Shown in pieces: positions 8,319 through 18,413 of a stretch of 64,000 nt of DNA. The notes under the pieces were generated by a model. It was not told where the DNA came from, did not search any database, and was given only the letters and a program-made list of their open reading frames with translations. Position 1 is the first letter of the stretch; each line of letters opens with the position of its first letter. Origin of the DNA: Hyphomicrobiales bacterium (GTDB taxonomy: Bacteria > Pseudomonadota > Alphaproteobacteria > Rhizobiales > Xanthobacteraceae); assembly GCA_017305665.1 (NCBI GenBank), contig JAFKKH010000021.1, positions 62,001 to 126,000 on the forward strand. The letters run 5' to 3'. Position numbers and translations under genes: made by a program.

Positions 8319-9626
8319 TCACTTGGCGACCTTGCTGCTTCCCTGCGTGATGAGCCGGGCGCTGCGCTGATTGCGCGCATGAATCCACAGCCAACTCAGG
8401 GCGACGCTGAGTCGGTTGCGCAGGCCGATCAGGAAATAGATGTGGGCGATGCCCCATATCCACCAGGCGAGGGTGCCGCGCAGCTTGATGCGGCCGAAAT
8501 CGATGACGGCGAGCCGCTTGCCGATCTGCGCCAGGCTGCCGGCATGCACGTAACGGAATGGAGCACTCACGTTATCGATGCCCCGCAAGCGCGCCTTGAT
8601 GATGTCGGCCACGTAGCGTCCCTGTTGCTTGGCCGCGGGAGCAATACCGGGAACGGGATGTCCGTCAGGCCCGGCGACCGTAACGGTGTCGCCGATGGCA
8701 AAAATCTCCGGATGGCCGGGCACGGTCAGATCGGGATTGACCGCCACTCTGCCAGCACGGTCGGCGGATGCGTTGAGCCATTCCGCAGCAGGCGAGGCGC
8801 GTACACCGGCGGCCCAGATCAGGGTCTTGGCATCGAGTCTGGTGCCGCCATACAGGACGCCATCGGCGGTGCATGCGGTGACGGGGTGTCCCAACATGAC
8901 CTCGACGCCGAGACTTTCCAGTGACCGCTGGGCGTAGGCTGAAAGATCGTCCGCAAATCCTGCGAGCACGCGAGACCCGGCTTCGATCAGCACGACCCGT
9001 GCCTGCTGGGTATCGATGTTGCGGAAATCCGCCGGCAGCGTATCGCGCGCCAGTTCCGCAATGGTGCCGGCGAGTTCTACGCCGGTTGGACCTCCACCGA
9101 TGATGACGAAGGTCAGCAACGCTGCCCGCCGCTGTGGATCGGTCTCGCGCTCGGCGCGTTCGAACGCGACCAGGATGCGGCGCCGGAGTGTCGTGGCGTC
9201 CTCGAGCGTTTTAAGGCCCGGTGCGAACGGCTCCCACTCATCATGTCCGAAATAGGCGTGCCGCGCACCGGTGGCCAGAATCAGCGTGTCGTACGGCAGG
9301 ACGTCGCCGTCTTCGAGCAGAACGCGATGTGCGGTTGTGTCGATGCCGGTCACGGTGGCGAACAGGGTCGTGACGTCCGGGCGCGCGCGGAACAGGTGGC
9401 GGATCGGCCAGGCGATTTCCGACGTTGCAAGCGAGGCTGTTGCAACCTGATAGAGCAGCGGTTGGAACAGATGATGGTTGCGGCGATCGACGAGTGTGAT
9501 GCTTACCGGTGCACCTGCGAGGTGGTGCGCCGCTTCAAGTCCGCCAAATCCCCCGCCGACGATCACGACGCGGCAGCGACCCGATATAGCGGTGGACGGT
9601 GATGGGCGAGGCTGCTCCATCGGCAT
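8319..9626 (-). CDS. ndh: Type II NADH dehydrogenase (NDH-2 family FAD oxidoreductase)
   Basis: A 435-residue non-proton-pumping NADH:quinone oxidoreductase family protein. Two dinucleotide folds are visible: FAD-binding VVIVGGGFGGLEAA near residue 20 and NAD-binding VIIGGGPTGVELAG near residue 175. The second FAD motif IFAIGDTV (near 320) is followed by PAAKQQGRYVA, and the hydrophobic C-terminus (LAWWIWGIAHIYFLIG, about 380-400) is the membrane anchor typical of NDH-2. It would oxidise NADH at the inner membrane without energy coupling, useful when aromatic catabolism generates excess reductant. It is convergent with the ligase gene and separated from boxR by 93 bases, so it may be transcribed with boxR or alone. 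Confidence 0.88.
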   Translation of the reverse strand: MPMEQPRPSPSTAISGRCRVVIVGGGFGGLEAAHHLAGAPVSITLVDRRNHHLFQPLLYQVATASLATSEIAWPIRHLFRARPDVTTLFATVTGIDTTAHRVLLEDGDVLPYDTLILATGARHAYFGHDEWEPFAPGLKTLEDATTLRRRILVAFERAERETDPQRRAALLTFVIIGGGPTGVELAGTIAELARDTLPADFRNIDTQQARVVLIEAGSRVLAGFADDLSAYAQRSLESLGVEVMLGHPVTACTADGVLYGGTRLDAKTLIWAAGVRASPAAEWLNASADRAGRVAVNPDLTVPGHPEIFAIGDTVTVAGPDGHPVPGIAPAAKQQGRYVADIIKARLRGIDNVSAPFRYVHAGSLAQIGKRLAVIDFGRIKLRGTLAWWIWGIAHIYFLIGLRNRLSVALSWLWIHARNQRSARLITQGSSKVAK

Positions 9627-9719
9627 GGACGACTATCCTGTCTCCGGCGCGACGAGCTTTTTATCTGCCCGCCGCTCCGAGTGGGATTGTTTCGAGTCCC
9701 ACTTTAAGCCGGGCGACGG

Positions 9720-10625
9720 TCACCCGCGCGCGAAAACTTTCGCCTCCGGCGCGACAACAGGCGCCACCGCGCCGATCAGGCGCGCCGCGGCGGCATCCAC
9801 CGACAGATCCGCGGTATCGACCACCGCCGACGCGCGGGCATAGAGCGGCTCGCGGCTGAGCAGGATGGTGCGCAGTTCGGCCATGGCGGAGCGATCGTCC
9901 GCCATCGGACGCAGGTCGCCCTGCTGGCGGACGCGCGCCATGTGCTCTTCGGGTTTGGCTTTAAGCCAGATGGTATAGAACGACGACAGGATCAGATCGA
10001 ACGTCAGTGGTTCGGAGACGATGCCGCCGCCGGTGGCCAGCACCGTTAGTTCCTTGCGCGCCAGCAGTTGGCCCAGCGCCGCCTGCTCCATGCGGCGAAA
10101 GCCTTCCTGGCCGTACAGTGCGATGATCTCAGCGACCGACAATCCGTTCTGCCGCTCGATCTCCTTGTTCAGTTCGACAAACGACCAGCCGATCTTGTCC
10201 GCGAGCTTTCGGCCGAGCGTGGTCTTGCCGGCGCCGCGCAGACCGATCAGAGCGATGCCTGCGAACGACGCGCCATGGGATGCGGATGCGGCGTTCGCAC
10301 CGTGTCCGGAAAGAATCTCCTTGGCGTGCGCAATCTGCGCCGGCGCGGCCATGCGCAGGAGGTCGCGGATCACAGGCCAATCTGGCGCTGGATCGCCGTC
10401 CGGGATCAAGTCTTCGAGATGCGCGCCCATCGCGTTCGAGACCCGGCGCAGCAGCACGATGGAGACATTGCCCTTGCCGCTTTCGAGTTGTGCGATGTAG
10501 CGCTCGGAAATACCGGATACCTTCGCCAGCACCTTGCGTGACATGCCACGCAAGCCCCGCATGGTGCGGACCCGCTGGCCGAGCTGTTCGAGAAAGGCGC
10601 TTTCGGGATCGGAATGTTCGGCCAT
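9720..10625 (-). CDS. boxR: BoxR/BzdR-type benzoate pathway regulator (HTH fused to shikimate kinase-like domain)
   Basis: A 301-residue two-domain regulator. Residues about 12-70 are an XRE-type helix-turn-helix (RGMSRKVLAKVSGIS, then YIAQLESGKGN). Residues about 125-295 resemble shikimate kinase, with Walker A GLRGAGKTTLGRKLA and the LATGGGIVSEPL block. This fusion defines the BzdR/BoxR family, in which the kinase-like domain is known to bind benzoyl-CoA as inducer rather than to phosphorylate shikimate; the HTH domain represses the pathway promoters. Its position, divergent from benzoate-CoA ligase and 3 kb from boxC, supports the assignment. A true shikimate kinase lies elsewhere in the window (53611-54270). 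The Walker A motif is intact, so residual nucleotide binding is plausible. Confidence 0.9.
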   Translation of the reverse strand: MAEHSDPESAFLEQLGQRVRTMRGLRGMSRKVLAKVSGISERYIAQLESGKGNVSIVLLRRVSNAMGAHLEDLIPDGDPAPDWPVIRDLLRMAAPAQIAHAKEILSGHGANAASASHGASFAGIALIGLRGAGKTTLGRKLADKIGWSFVELNKEIERQNGLSVAEIIALYGQEGFRRMEQAALGQLLARKELTVLATGGGIVSEPLTFDLILSSFYTIWLKAKPEEHMARVRQQGDLRPMADDRSAMAELRTILLSREPLYARASAVVDTADLSVDAAAARLIGAVAPVVAPEAKVFARG

Positions 10626-10680
10626 GACCCGCCGTTCGCTGTCGGTAACCGCAGTTTCTGAAAGATAATGCCGGAGAGGA

Positions 10681-10724
10681 TTGACAGCAAGCGCAGCAGG
10701 TGACTTTATATGAATTATAATTCA
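10681..10724 (+). promoter_or_regulatory. Candidate promoter and palindromic operator of benzoate-CoA ligase gene
   Basis: Between boxR and the ligase gene there is TTGACA at 10681-10686 and TTTATA at 10705-10710 (18-base spacer), followed at 10711-10724 by the perfect 14-base palindrome TGAATTATAATTCA. If the -10 is right, the palindrome covers the transcription start, an arrangement that suits repression by BoxR or another regulator. The two sites near boxC (13705-13761) have a different sequence, so the same protein may not bind both. Assignment is inference from position. Confidence 0.45.
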
Positions 10725-10789
10725 GAAATCGGGAGGGGAGACGCTGTGATCAACAGAAGTTTCGATCGCGTCGCTCGGGGGAGCGGCAC

Positions 10790-12339
<1,550 letters not shown>

Positions 12340-12343
<4 letters not shown>

Positions 12344-13158
12344 CTACGTTGTCCCCCACCGGCGTCCTCTCCATCGACGGCGCCGAACTCGAATATCGCA
12401 TGATCGGGCCGCCGCCCGAGGCCGCGCCGACTCTCGTGATGCTGCATGAAGGCCTCGGCTCGGTCGGACTGTGGGGAGACTTTCCCGGGAAACTGCAGGC
12501 AAGAACCGGCATGGGCGTGTTCGCGTACTCGCGCGCGGGTTATGGCGCGTCGAGCCCGGTACGCCTGCCGCGCCCGATGGACTATATGCATCGGGAAGCG
12601 CTCGATGTGCTGCCGAAAGTTCTCGATGCAATCGGCTTCCGCCGCGGGCTTCTGGTCGGTCATTCCGACGGTGCATCGATCGCGGCGATCTACGCCGGCG
12701 GTATTCAGGATCATCGCGTCAGGGGGCTAGCGCTGATCGCGCCGCATTTCATTACGGAGCCGATGGGACTTGCCGCCATCGCTGCGACCAAAACGGCGTA
12801 TGCGCAGGGTGATCTTCGCGCAAAACTCGCACGCTGGCACAAGAACGTCGACAACGCATTTTACGGCTGGAACGGCGCGTGGCTCGACCCTGCGTTCCGC
12901 GACTGGGATATTTCGGAATATCTCGCCTATGTGCGCGTGCCGGTGGCGATCGTGCAGGGCGAGGACGACCAGTATGGAACCGCTCGCCAGATCGAAATCG
13001 CGCAGGAAGAGTGCTACTGTCCGGTCGATATTTCATTGATTGCCGGTGCTGGCCATTCGCCGCATCGTGAGGCCGCGGAGGCGACGCTTGCGACGATCGC
13101 AGATTTTGCGGATCGGATTTTGCGCGTGCATGAGGGCGTGCCGCATCGCGCGGCCTAG
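12340..13158 (+). CDS. Alpha/beta hydrolase of the benzoate cluster
   Basis: A 272-residue alpha/beta-hydrolase fold protein. I start it at GTG 12340, which overlaps the TGA of the ligase gene; the N-terminus MTTLSPTGVLSIDGAELEYR then aligns with the family, and a purine-rich GAAGGGGA lies upstream. The oxyanion region reads VMLHEGLGSVGLW, the nucleophile elbow GHSDGAS (Ser near 111), the acid QGEDDQYG and the catalytic His in GAGHSPH. Such hydrolases recur in box clusters; a role as a CoA-thioesterase, in removing dead-end thioesters, or in ring-opened lactone hydrolysis is possible, but the substrate is not established from sequence. Confidence 0.8.
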
Positions 13159-13185
13159 ACCGCGCGCGCCCGCGAGGGATGCGTG

Positions 13186-13698
13186 ATGCCGTCCTCGTCC
13201 GCGGTGCATCTGGCGCTGCCGCGCTGGGCCCATGTCCCCGGTGAAACCGCGGAGGCCGATCACGAAACCCTGGCACTTGCGCTCGCGCTGGTGCCCGCGC
13301 GGTTCGAAGGTTTTGTGCCTGCGCGTCATCCGGCGCTGCGTTACGGTCTCGGGCTGAACGACGCCGGATATTTCTGGGAGTCTCACGAAATCCTCGAAGC
13401 GGTGTGGGCGGCGGCGCCGCAGCGCGGCCGCGAGCGCATCCTGTTGCGCGCCTGCATCCAGATCGCCAACGCCAACCTCAAGCTCCGGATGCAGCGCGCC
13501 AGTGCCGCGGGGCGGCTGTTCAGTGAAGCCCTCGCGGAGCTCAACGAACTCAGCGTGCGCAAGGCGACCGCCGGTGGTGCCGGCTTCGCGGACGGCTTTC
13601 CGAGTGCGGCGCTGGCCGCCCAAATCAAGCTGCGGTTGACCCAGGGGCCGCTCACCGAGGCCGATTGGCTCGATATTTCCGTCGCCACCCGCCTATGA
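13186..13698 (+). CDS. DUF309 domain protein in benzoate cluster
   Basis: A 170-residue protein whose centre (LNDAGYFWESHEILEAVW, about 60-77) is the DUF309 signature: a Phe/Tyr, Glu, His and Glu set on a helix that may form a small binding or catalytic site. The helix ILLRACIQIANANLKLRMQ follows. ATG 13186 is preferred over the adjoining GTG 13183 because GAGGG sits 7 bases upstream. It starts 27 bases after the hydrolase gene and so probably belongs to the ligase operon. The biochemical function of DUF309 is unknown to me; a role in the box pathway is suggested only by location. Confidence 0.75.
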   Translation: MPSSSAVHLALPRWAHVPGETAEADHETLALALALVPARFEGFVPARHPALRYGLGLNDAGYFWESHEILEAVWAAAPQRGRERILLRACIQIANANLKLRMQRASAAGRLFSEALAELNELSVRKATAGGAGFADGFPSAALAAQIKLRLTQGPLTEADWLDISVATRL

Positions 13699-13704
13699 AA
13701 CAAA

Positions 13705-13761
13705 ATGCAGATTTTTGTGTTTTCACCCTAGACGCACCTCACAGTATGCATTATTGTGCAT
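13705..13761 (+). promoter_or_regulatory. Candidate operator pair upstream of boxC
   Basis: The inverted repeat ATGCA-N6-TGCAT lies at 13746-13761. A degenerate copy, ATGCA-N6-TGTGT, lies at 13705-13720, 41 bases upstream, close to four helical turns. TGCA half sites are reported for BzdR/BoxR operators, so these are plausible BoxR sites controlling boxCBA. The surrounding stretch is AT-rich relative to the genes. I could not settle on one -35/-10 pair. Confidence 0.5.
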
Positions 13762-13796
13762 GTTAAGAGCGGACCTCAAGACATCAAGGGTGGCAA

Positions 13797-15485
13797 ATGG
13801 CCGGAGAAGATCGCGTCCTGTCGGGCGGCGCCAAGTACATCGATTTCCAGACCGATCCGTCGCGCTACCGGCACTGGAAGCTCGCGGTCGACGGCGATGT
13901 CGCCACCCTGACCATGGACGTGGATGAGAACGGAGGCCTGTTCGAAGGCTATCAGCTCAAGCTGAATTCCTACGATCTCGGCGTAGACATCGAGCTCGCC
14001 GACGCCGTGCAGCGGCTCCGTTTCGAGCATCCCGAGGTCAAGGTCGTGGTGATGCGCTCCGGCAAGAACCGCGTGTTCTGCGCCGGCGCCAACATCCGCA
14101 TGCTGGCCGGCTCGACCCACGCGCACAAAGTCAACTTCTGCAAGTTCACCAATGAGACCCGCAACGGGCTCGAGGATTCCAGCGAGAACTCCGGCCAGAA
14201 GTTCATCTGCGTGGTCAACGGTACCGCGGCCGGCGGCGGCTACGAGCTCGCGCTGGCGACCGATCACATCATCATGGCCGATGACGGCTCGGCTGCCGTG
14301 GCGCTGCCGGAAGTGCCGCTGCTCGCGGTGCTGCCGGGTACCGGCGGGCTGACGCGCGTCGTCGACAAGCGCAAGGTGCGCCGCGACCACGCCGATTATT
14401 TCTGCACCATCGAGGAGGGCATCAAGGGCAAGCGCGCCGTGCAGTGGCGGCTGGTCGACGAGATCGCGCCCAACTCCAAGCTCGAAACCAAAGTGGCCGA
14501 GCGTGCCAAGGCGCTGGCGGCGGCCTCGCCGCGTAACGGCGCCGGCAAGGGCGTCGCGCTGACGCCGCTGAACCGCAAGATCGACGGCGATGCTCTGCGT
14601 TATGACTTCGTCACCGTGGACATCGACCGCGCCGCGCGCATCGCCACCATTTCGATCAAGGCGCCGGAGACTGCGCCGCCGGCCGATATCGACGGCATGA
14701 TCGCGCAAGGCGCGGCGTTCTGGCCGCTGCAGGTCGCGCGTGAGCTTGATGACGCCATCCTGCATCTGCGCATCAACGAACTCGAAACCGCGATGCTGGT
14801 GTTCAAGTCGCATGGCGACCGCGCGCAGGTATTGGCCTACGACGACTTCCTGGAAAACAACAAGGCGCACTGGCTGGTCAACGAGATCAGGCAGTACTGG
14901 AAGCGCGTGCTGAAGCGCGTCGACGTTACCTCGCGCACGCTGGTGACGTTGGTCGAGCCGGGCTCATGCTTTGCCGGCACGCTGGCCGAACTCGTGTTCG
15001 CGGCGGATCGGTCCTACATGCTGGTCGGCCAGAAGCAGGGCGACAATCGTCCGCCGCCGGCGATTGCGCTCAGCGCGATGAACTTCGGCCCCTATCCGAT
15101 GAGCCACGGTCTGACGCGTCTGGAATCGCGTTTCCAGGCCGATCCGTCGCAGATCGACGAGGCCAAGGCCAAGGTCGGCGAAGCGCTCGATGCGGAGGCG
15201 GCGGAAGAGCTGGGCCTCATCACCTTCGCGCTCGACGACATCGACTGGGATGACGAGGTGCGCGTGTTCTTCGAGGAACGCACCAGCTTCTCGCCCGACG
15301 GGCTCACCGGCATGGAAGCCAATCTGCGCTTTGTCGGTCCGGAGACGATGGAATCGAAAATCTTCTCGCGCCTCACGGCCTGGCAGAACTGGATTTTCCA
15401 GCGGCCGAACGCGGTCGGCGAGGAAGGTGCGCTGCGCCGCTACGGCACCGGCGTGAAGGCCCATTACGACATGACGAGAGTGTAG
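13797..15485 (+). CDS. boxC: 2,3-epoxybenzoyl-CoA dihydrolase (benzoyl-CoA-dihydrodiol lyase) BoxC
   Basis: A 562-residue double-crotonase enzyme, the usual BoxC length. It hydrolyses and opens the ring of 2,3-epoxybenzoyl-CoA, releasing formate and 3,4-dehydroadipyl-CoA semialdehyde. The first crotonase-like domain shows the oxyanion segment VFCAGANIRMLAGS (about 95-110) and GTAAGGGYELALATDHI (about 140-158); the second begins near residue 270. Typical BoxC wording includes YRHWKLAVDGDVATLTMDVDE and VEPGSCFAGTLAEL. It is separated from the upstream DUF309 gene by a 98-base region with candidate operators, so boxCBA likely forms its own transcription unit. The cytosolic location is assumed. 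Confidence 0.96.
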   Translation: MAGEDRVLSGGAKYIDFQTDPSRYRHWKLAVDGDVATLTMDVDENGGLFEGYQLKLNSYDLGVDIELADAVQRLRFEHPEVKVVVMRSGKNRVFCAGANIRMLAGSTHAHKVNFCKFTNETRNGLEDSSENSGQKFICVVNGTAAGGGYELALATDHIIMADDGSAAVALPEVPLLAVLPGTGGLTRVVDKRKVRRDHADYFCTIEEGIKGKRAVQWRLVDEIAPNSKLETKVAERAKALAAASPRNGAGKGVALTPLNRKIDGDALRYDFVTVDIDRAARIATISIKAPETAPPADIDGMIAQGAAFWPLQVARELDDAILHLRINELETAMLVFKSHGDRAQVLAYDDFLENNKAHWLVNEIRQYWKRVLKRVDVTSRTLVTLVEPGSCFAGTLAELVFAADRSYMLVGQKQGDNRPPPAIALSAMNFGPYPMSHGLTRLESRFQADPSQIDEAKAKVGEALDAEAAEELGLITFALDDIDWDDEVRVFFEERTSFSPDGLTGMEANLRFVGPETMESKIFSRLTAWQNWIFQRPNAVGEEGALRRYGTGVKAHYDMTRV

Positions 15486-15486
15486 C

Positions 15487-15534
15487 GTCATCCTTCGAGG
15501 CTCGCGCCAAAGGGCGCTCGCACCTCAGGATGAC
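15487..15534. repeat. Palindromic intergenic repeat between boxC and boxB
   Basis: An imperfect inverted repeat: GTCATCCT at the left end pairs with AGGATGAC at the right, with GC-rich arms (GAGGCTCGCGCC / GGCGCTCGCACCTC) and an AAAG loop. I recognise this as a common Bradyrhizobium-group intergenic palindrome. In the transcript it would fold into a hairpin that could protect mRNA or tune the boxC:boxB ratio. Confidence 0.8.
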
Positions 15535-15573
15535 GGCGGTAACAGAGATAAAGACCCAAAAGGGAGCCCAGCC

Positions 15574-17019
15574 ATGAATCTCATGAACGTCGACTACACC
15601 ACCAAGATTCCGAACAATGTGAATCTCGCCGAGGACCGTCAGGTGCTGAAGGCACTGGAAGGCTGGCACCCCGGCTATCTCGACTGGTGGAACGACATGG
15701 GACCGGACGGTTTCCAGGAATCGCTGGTCTACCTGCGCACCGCGATCAGCGTCGACCCCAAGGGTTGGGCCAAGTTCGACTACGTGAAGATGCCGGAATA
15801 TCGCTGGGGCGTGCTGCTCGCGCCACAGGATGAAAATCGTCTGGTCAATTTCGGCCAGCACAAAGGCGAGAAGGCCTGGCAGGAAGTCCCCGGCGAATAC
15901 CGCGCCATGCTGCGCCGCCTCGTGGTGATCCAGGGCGATACCGAGCCTGCCTCGGTCGAGCAGCAGCGCCATCTCGGCAAGACCGCGCCCTCGCTCTACG
16001 ACATGCGTAACCTGTTCCAGGTCAACGTCGAGGAAGGCCGCCACCTCTGGGCGATGGTCTATCTGCTGCAGAAATATTTTGGCCGCGACGGTCGCGAGGA
16101 GGCCGATGATTTGTTGCGCCGCCGCTCGGGTGATGAGGACGCGCCGCGCATGCTCGGCGCCTTCAACGAAGCGACGCCGGACTGGCTGTCGTTCTTCATG
16201 TTCACCTTCTTCACCGATCGCGACGGCAAGATGCAGCTCGAAAGCCTGGCGCAGTCCGGCTTCGATCCGCTGTCGCGCACCACGCGCTTCATGTTGACGG
16301 AAGAAGCGCATCACATGTTCGTCGGCGAGACCGGCGTCGGCCGCGTCCTGCAGCGCACCTGCGATGCGATGAAGGCCGCCGGAATCGAGGATCCGAACGA
16401 GATCGAGAAGATTCGCGCGCTCGGCGTCATCGACCTGCCGACCATTCAGAAGAAGATGAACCTGCACTACTCGCTGTCGCTCGATCTGTTCGGGTCGGAA
16501 GTTTCGACCAACGCGGCGAATTTCTACAATGCCGGCCTCAAGGGTCGCTTCCAGGAGACCAAGATCGAGGACGATCATCGTCTCACCAACGATACCTATC
16601 CGGTCGCGAAGCTGGTCAACGGCAAGATCACGATGGTCGATGAGCCTGCGCTCACCGCGCTCAACATGCGGCTGCGCGACGACTATACGCAGGACTGCGC
16701 CAAGGGTGTCGAACGCTGGAACAAGATCATCGAGAAGACCGGCGTCAACTTCCGCCTCGAACTGCCGCACACCGCGTTCCACCGCGATATCGGCGAGTTC
16801 AAAGACATCCACGCGACGCCGAAGGGGATCATCGTCGGCGATGCCGAGTGGGCGAAGGTCAAGGACGGCTATCTGCCGTCGAAGGCCGACGGCGACTTCA
16901 TCGAGTCGCTGATGCAGCCGGTCAGCGAGCCCGGCAAGTTCGCGGGCTGGATTGCGGCGCCAAAGGTCGGTATCGACAACAAGCCCGGCGACTTCGAATA
17001 TGTCATGATCGCGGCGTAA
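15574..17019 (+). CDS. boxB: Benzoyl-CoA 2,3-epoxidase, oxygenase subunit BoxB
   Basis: A 481-residue class I di-iron monooxygenase that uses O2 and electrons from BoxA to convert benzoyl-CoA to 2,3-epoxybenzoyl-CoA. Iron ligands are visible in two E-x2-H motifs: EEGRHLW (about 152) and EEAHHMF (about 246), with further Glu ligands on the partner helices (IQGDTEPASVEQ; DWLSFFMFTFFTDRDG). Length and N-terminus (TKIPNNVNLAEDRQVLKALEGWHPGYLDWW) match BoxB closely. It sits between boxC and boxA, with palindromic repeats in both gaps. The phenylacetyl-CoA epoxidase PaaA is a distant relative, but the context excludes it. Confidence 0.96.
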   Translation: MNLMNVDYTTKIPNNVNLAEDRQVLKALEGWHPGYLDWWNDMGPDGFQESLVYLRTAISVDPKGWAKFDYVKMPEYRWGVLLAPQDENRLVNFGQHKGEKAWQEVPGEYRAMLRRLVVIQGDTEPASVEQQRHLGKTAPSLYDMRNLFQVNVEEGRHLWAMVYLLQKYFGRDGREEADDLLRRRSGDEDAPRMLGAFNEATPDWLSFFMFTFFTDRDGKMQLESLAQSGFDPLSRTTRFMLTEEAHHMFVGETGVGRVLQRTCDAMKAAGIEDPNEIEKIRALGVIDLPTIQKKMNLHYSLSLDLFGSEVSTNAANFYNAGLKGRFQETKIEDDHRLTNDTYPVAKLVNGKITMVDEPALTALNMRLRDDYTQDCAKGVERWNKIIEKTGVNFRLELPHTAFHRDIGEFKDIHATPKGIIVGDAEWAKVKDGYLPSKADGDFIESLMQPVSEPGKFAGWIAAPKVGIDNKPGDFEYVMIAA

Positions 17020-17030
17020 CGATCGCTGCC

Positions 17031-17153
17031 ACCTCTCCCCGTGTGCGGGAGAGGTCGGATTGCGAAGCAATCCGGGTGAGGGGGCTTCGCCGGGACGTCT
17101 CGTTCGACCTTGCCCCTCACCCCGACCCTCTCTCCGCAGGCGGGGAGAGGGAG
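17031..17153. repeat. Nested palindromic repeat between boxB and boxA
   Basis: A 123-base element with outer arms (CCTCTCCCCG ... CGGGGAGAGGG), a small hairpin CGGATTGC/GCAATCCG, and inner arms GGGTGAGGGG / CCCCTCACCC. It belongs to the same structural family as the elements at 21428-21550 and 41283-41459. It lies inside the boxCBA unit and could attenuate or stabilise the transcript before boxA. Confidence 0.8.
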
Positions 17154-17168
17154 TAGGACGCTCCACCC

Positions 17169-18365
17169 ATGAACGCACCCCTCAAGAAGCAGCACCTGAT
17201 CGATCCCGAGATTTGCATTCGGTGCAACACCTGCGAGGAGACGTGCCCGATCGATGCGGTGACGCACGACAACAACAACTACGTGGTCGACGCCGAAATC
17301 TGCAACTACTGCATGGACTGCATTTCGCCGTGTCCGACCGGCGCGATCGACAACTGGCGCGTGGTGGCAAAGCCCTATTCGCTGGAGGACCAGTATTCCT
17401 GGAGCGACCTGCCGGCGCAGGAAGAACTCGAGACGGGCGACGCCGCCGGCTCGTCCATCGAGGCACTGGAAGATGAAGTCGGCGCGCTGCTCGAGGAAGC
17501 GCGCAAGGGCCTTGGCGGCAAGGCGGTGGCCCCGCACTCCGCGAGCAAGCCGACTGTCAATCTCTACAATCGCGGCAAGCCAGCGAAGGCGACCGTGACC
17601 GGTAACTTCCGTCTCACCCATGCCGACGCGGATTCGGACGTCCGCCACATCATCCTGGATTTCGGCGATCAGCCGTTTTCAGTGCTGGAAGGCCAGAGCA
17701 TCGGCATCGTCGCGCCCGGCACCGACGCAAACGGCAAGCCGCATCTGGTGCGGCTGTATTCGATCGCAAGTTCGCGTGACGGCGAGCGGCCCAACACCAA
17801 CAACCTGGCGCTGACGGTGAAGCGCGAGCCGAACGGCGTATGCTCGAATTATCTCTGCGATCTGCCGCGCGGCGCCACTGTGGAGGTGACCGGTCCGTTC
17901 GGCGCGACCTTCCTGCACCCGAACGATCCGGCGGCGAATGTCATCATGATCTGCACCGGCACCGGCTCGGCGCCGTTCCGCGCCTTCACCGAGCGCCGGC
18001 GCCGCGCCATGCCGGATGCGCCGGGGCGCCTGTTGCTGTTTTTCGGCGCGCGCCGTCCCGAAGAGCTGCCGTATTTCGGGCCGCTTCAGAAGGTGCCGGA
18101 AAAACTGCTCGGCAAGCACTTCTGCTATTCGCGCGTGCCCGGTCAGCCGCGCGTCTATGTGCAGGATCGCATCCGCTCCGAAGCCGCGACCGTGTCGGCG
18201 CTTTTGAAGGACGCCAACACCCACATCTATATCTGCGGGCTCAAGGGCATGGAGACCGGGGTCGACGAGGCCTTCGCCGATGTTTGCCGTGGCGCGTCCA
18301 CCGAATGGACGGCGCTCAAGGCCGCCATGCGCGAGACCGGCCGCTATCACGTCGAGACGTATTGA
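17169..18365 (+). CDS. boxA: Benzoyl-CoA 2,3-epoxidase, reductase subunit BoxA
   Basis: A 398-residue NADPH-dependent flavo-iron-sulfur reductase that feeds electrons to BoxB. The N-terminus holds two [4Fe-4S] motifs: [12 protein letters not shown] (about 15-27) and [12 protein letters not shown] (about 44-56). A linker with acidic stretches follows (80-120), then a ferredoxin-NADP reductase module: FAD-binding [12 protein letters not shown] (about 198) with VCSNYLCDL, and NADP-binding [13 protein letters not shown] (about 262), ending in the aromatic terminus RYHVETY. It is the last gene of boxCBA. The pathway's semialdehyde dehydrogenase gene (boxD) does not follow and is not in the window. 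Confidence 0.96.
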   Translation: MNAPLKKQHLIDPEICIRCNTCEETCPIDAVTHDNNNYVVDAEICNYCMDCISPCPTGAIDNWRVVAKPYSLEDQYSWSDLPAQEELETGDAAGSSIEALEDEVGALLEEARKGLGGKAVAPHSASKPTVNLYNRGKPAKATVTGNFRLTHADADSDVRHIILDFGDQPFSVLEGQSIGIVAPGTDANGKPHLVRLYSIASSRDGERPNTNNLALTVKREPNGVCSNYLCDLPRGATVEVTGPFGATFLHPNDPAANVIMICTGTGSAPFRAFTERRRRAMPDAPGRLLLFFGARRPEELPYFGPLQKVPEKLLGKHFCYSRVPGQPRVYVQDRIRSEAATVSALLKDANTHIYICGLKGMETGVDEAFADVCRGASTEWTALKAAMRETGRYHVETY

Positions 18366-18413
18366 TCGTCTCGACCGGTCGTTAGCCGATACGCAGTCAA
18401 AAGGCCGAAAGCT

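Noticed and set aside
10681-10721. TTGACA at 10681 with TATAAT at 10716 as a promoter.
   Set aside because: The spacer would be 29 bases, far too long. The TTTATA at 10705 with an 18-base spacer is used instead.
15373-17178. A 601-codon open frame on the minus strand opposite boxB.
   Set aside because: Antisense shadow of boxB. It crosses the palindromic repeat and has no recognisable domain.
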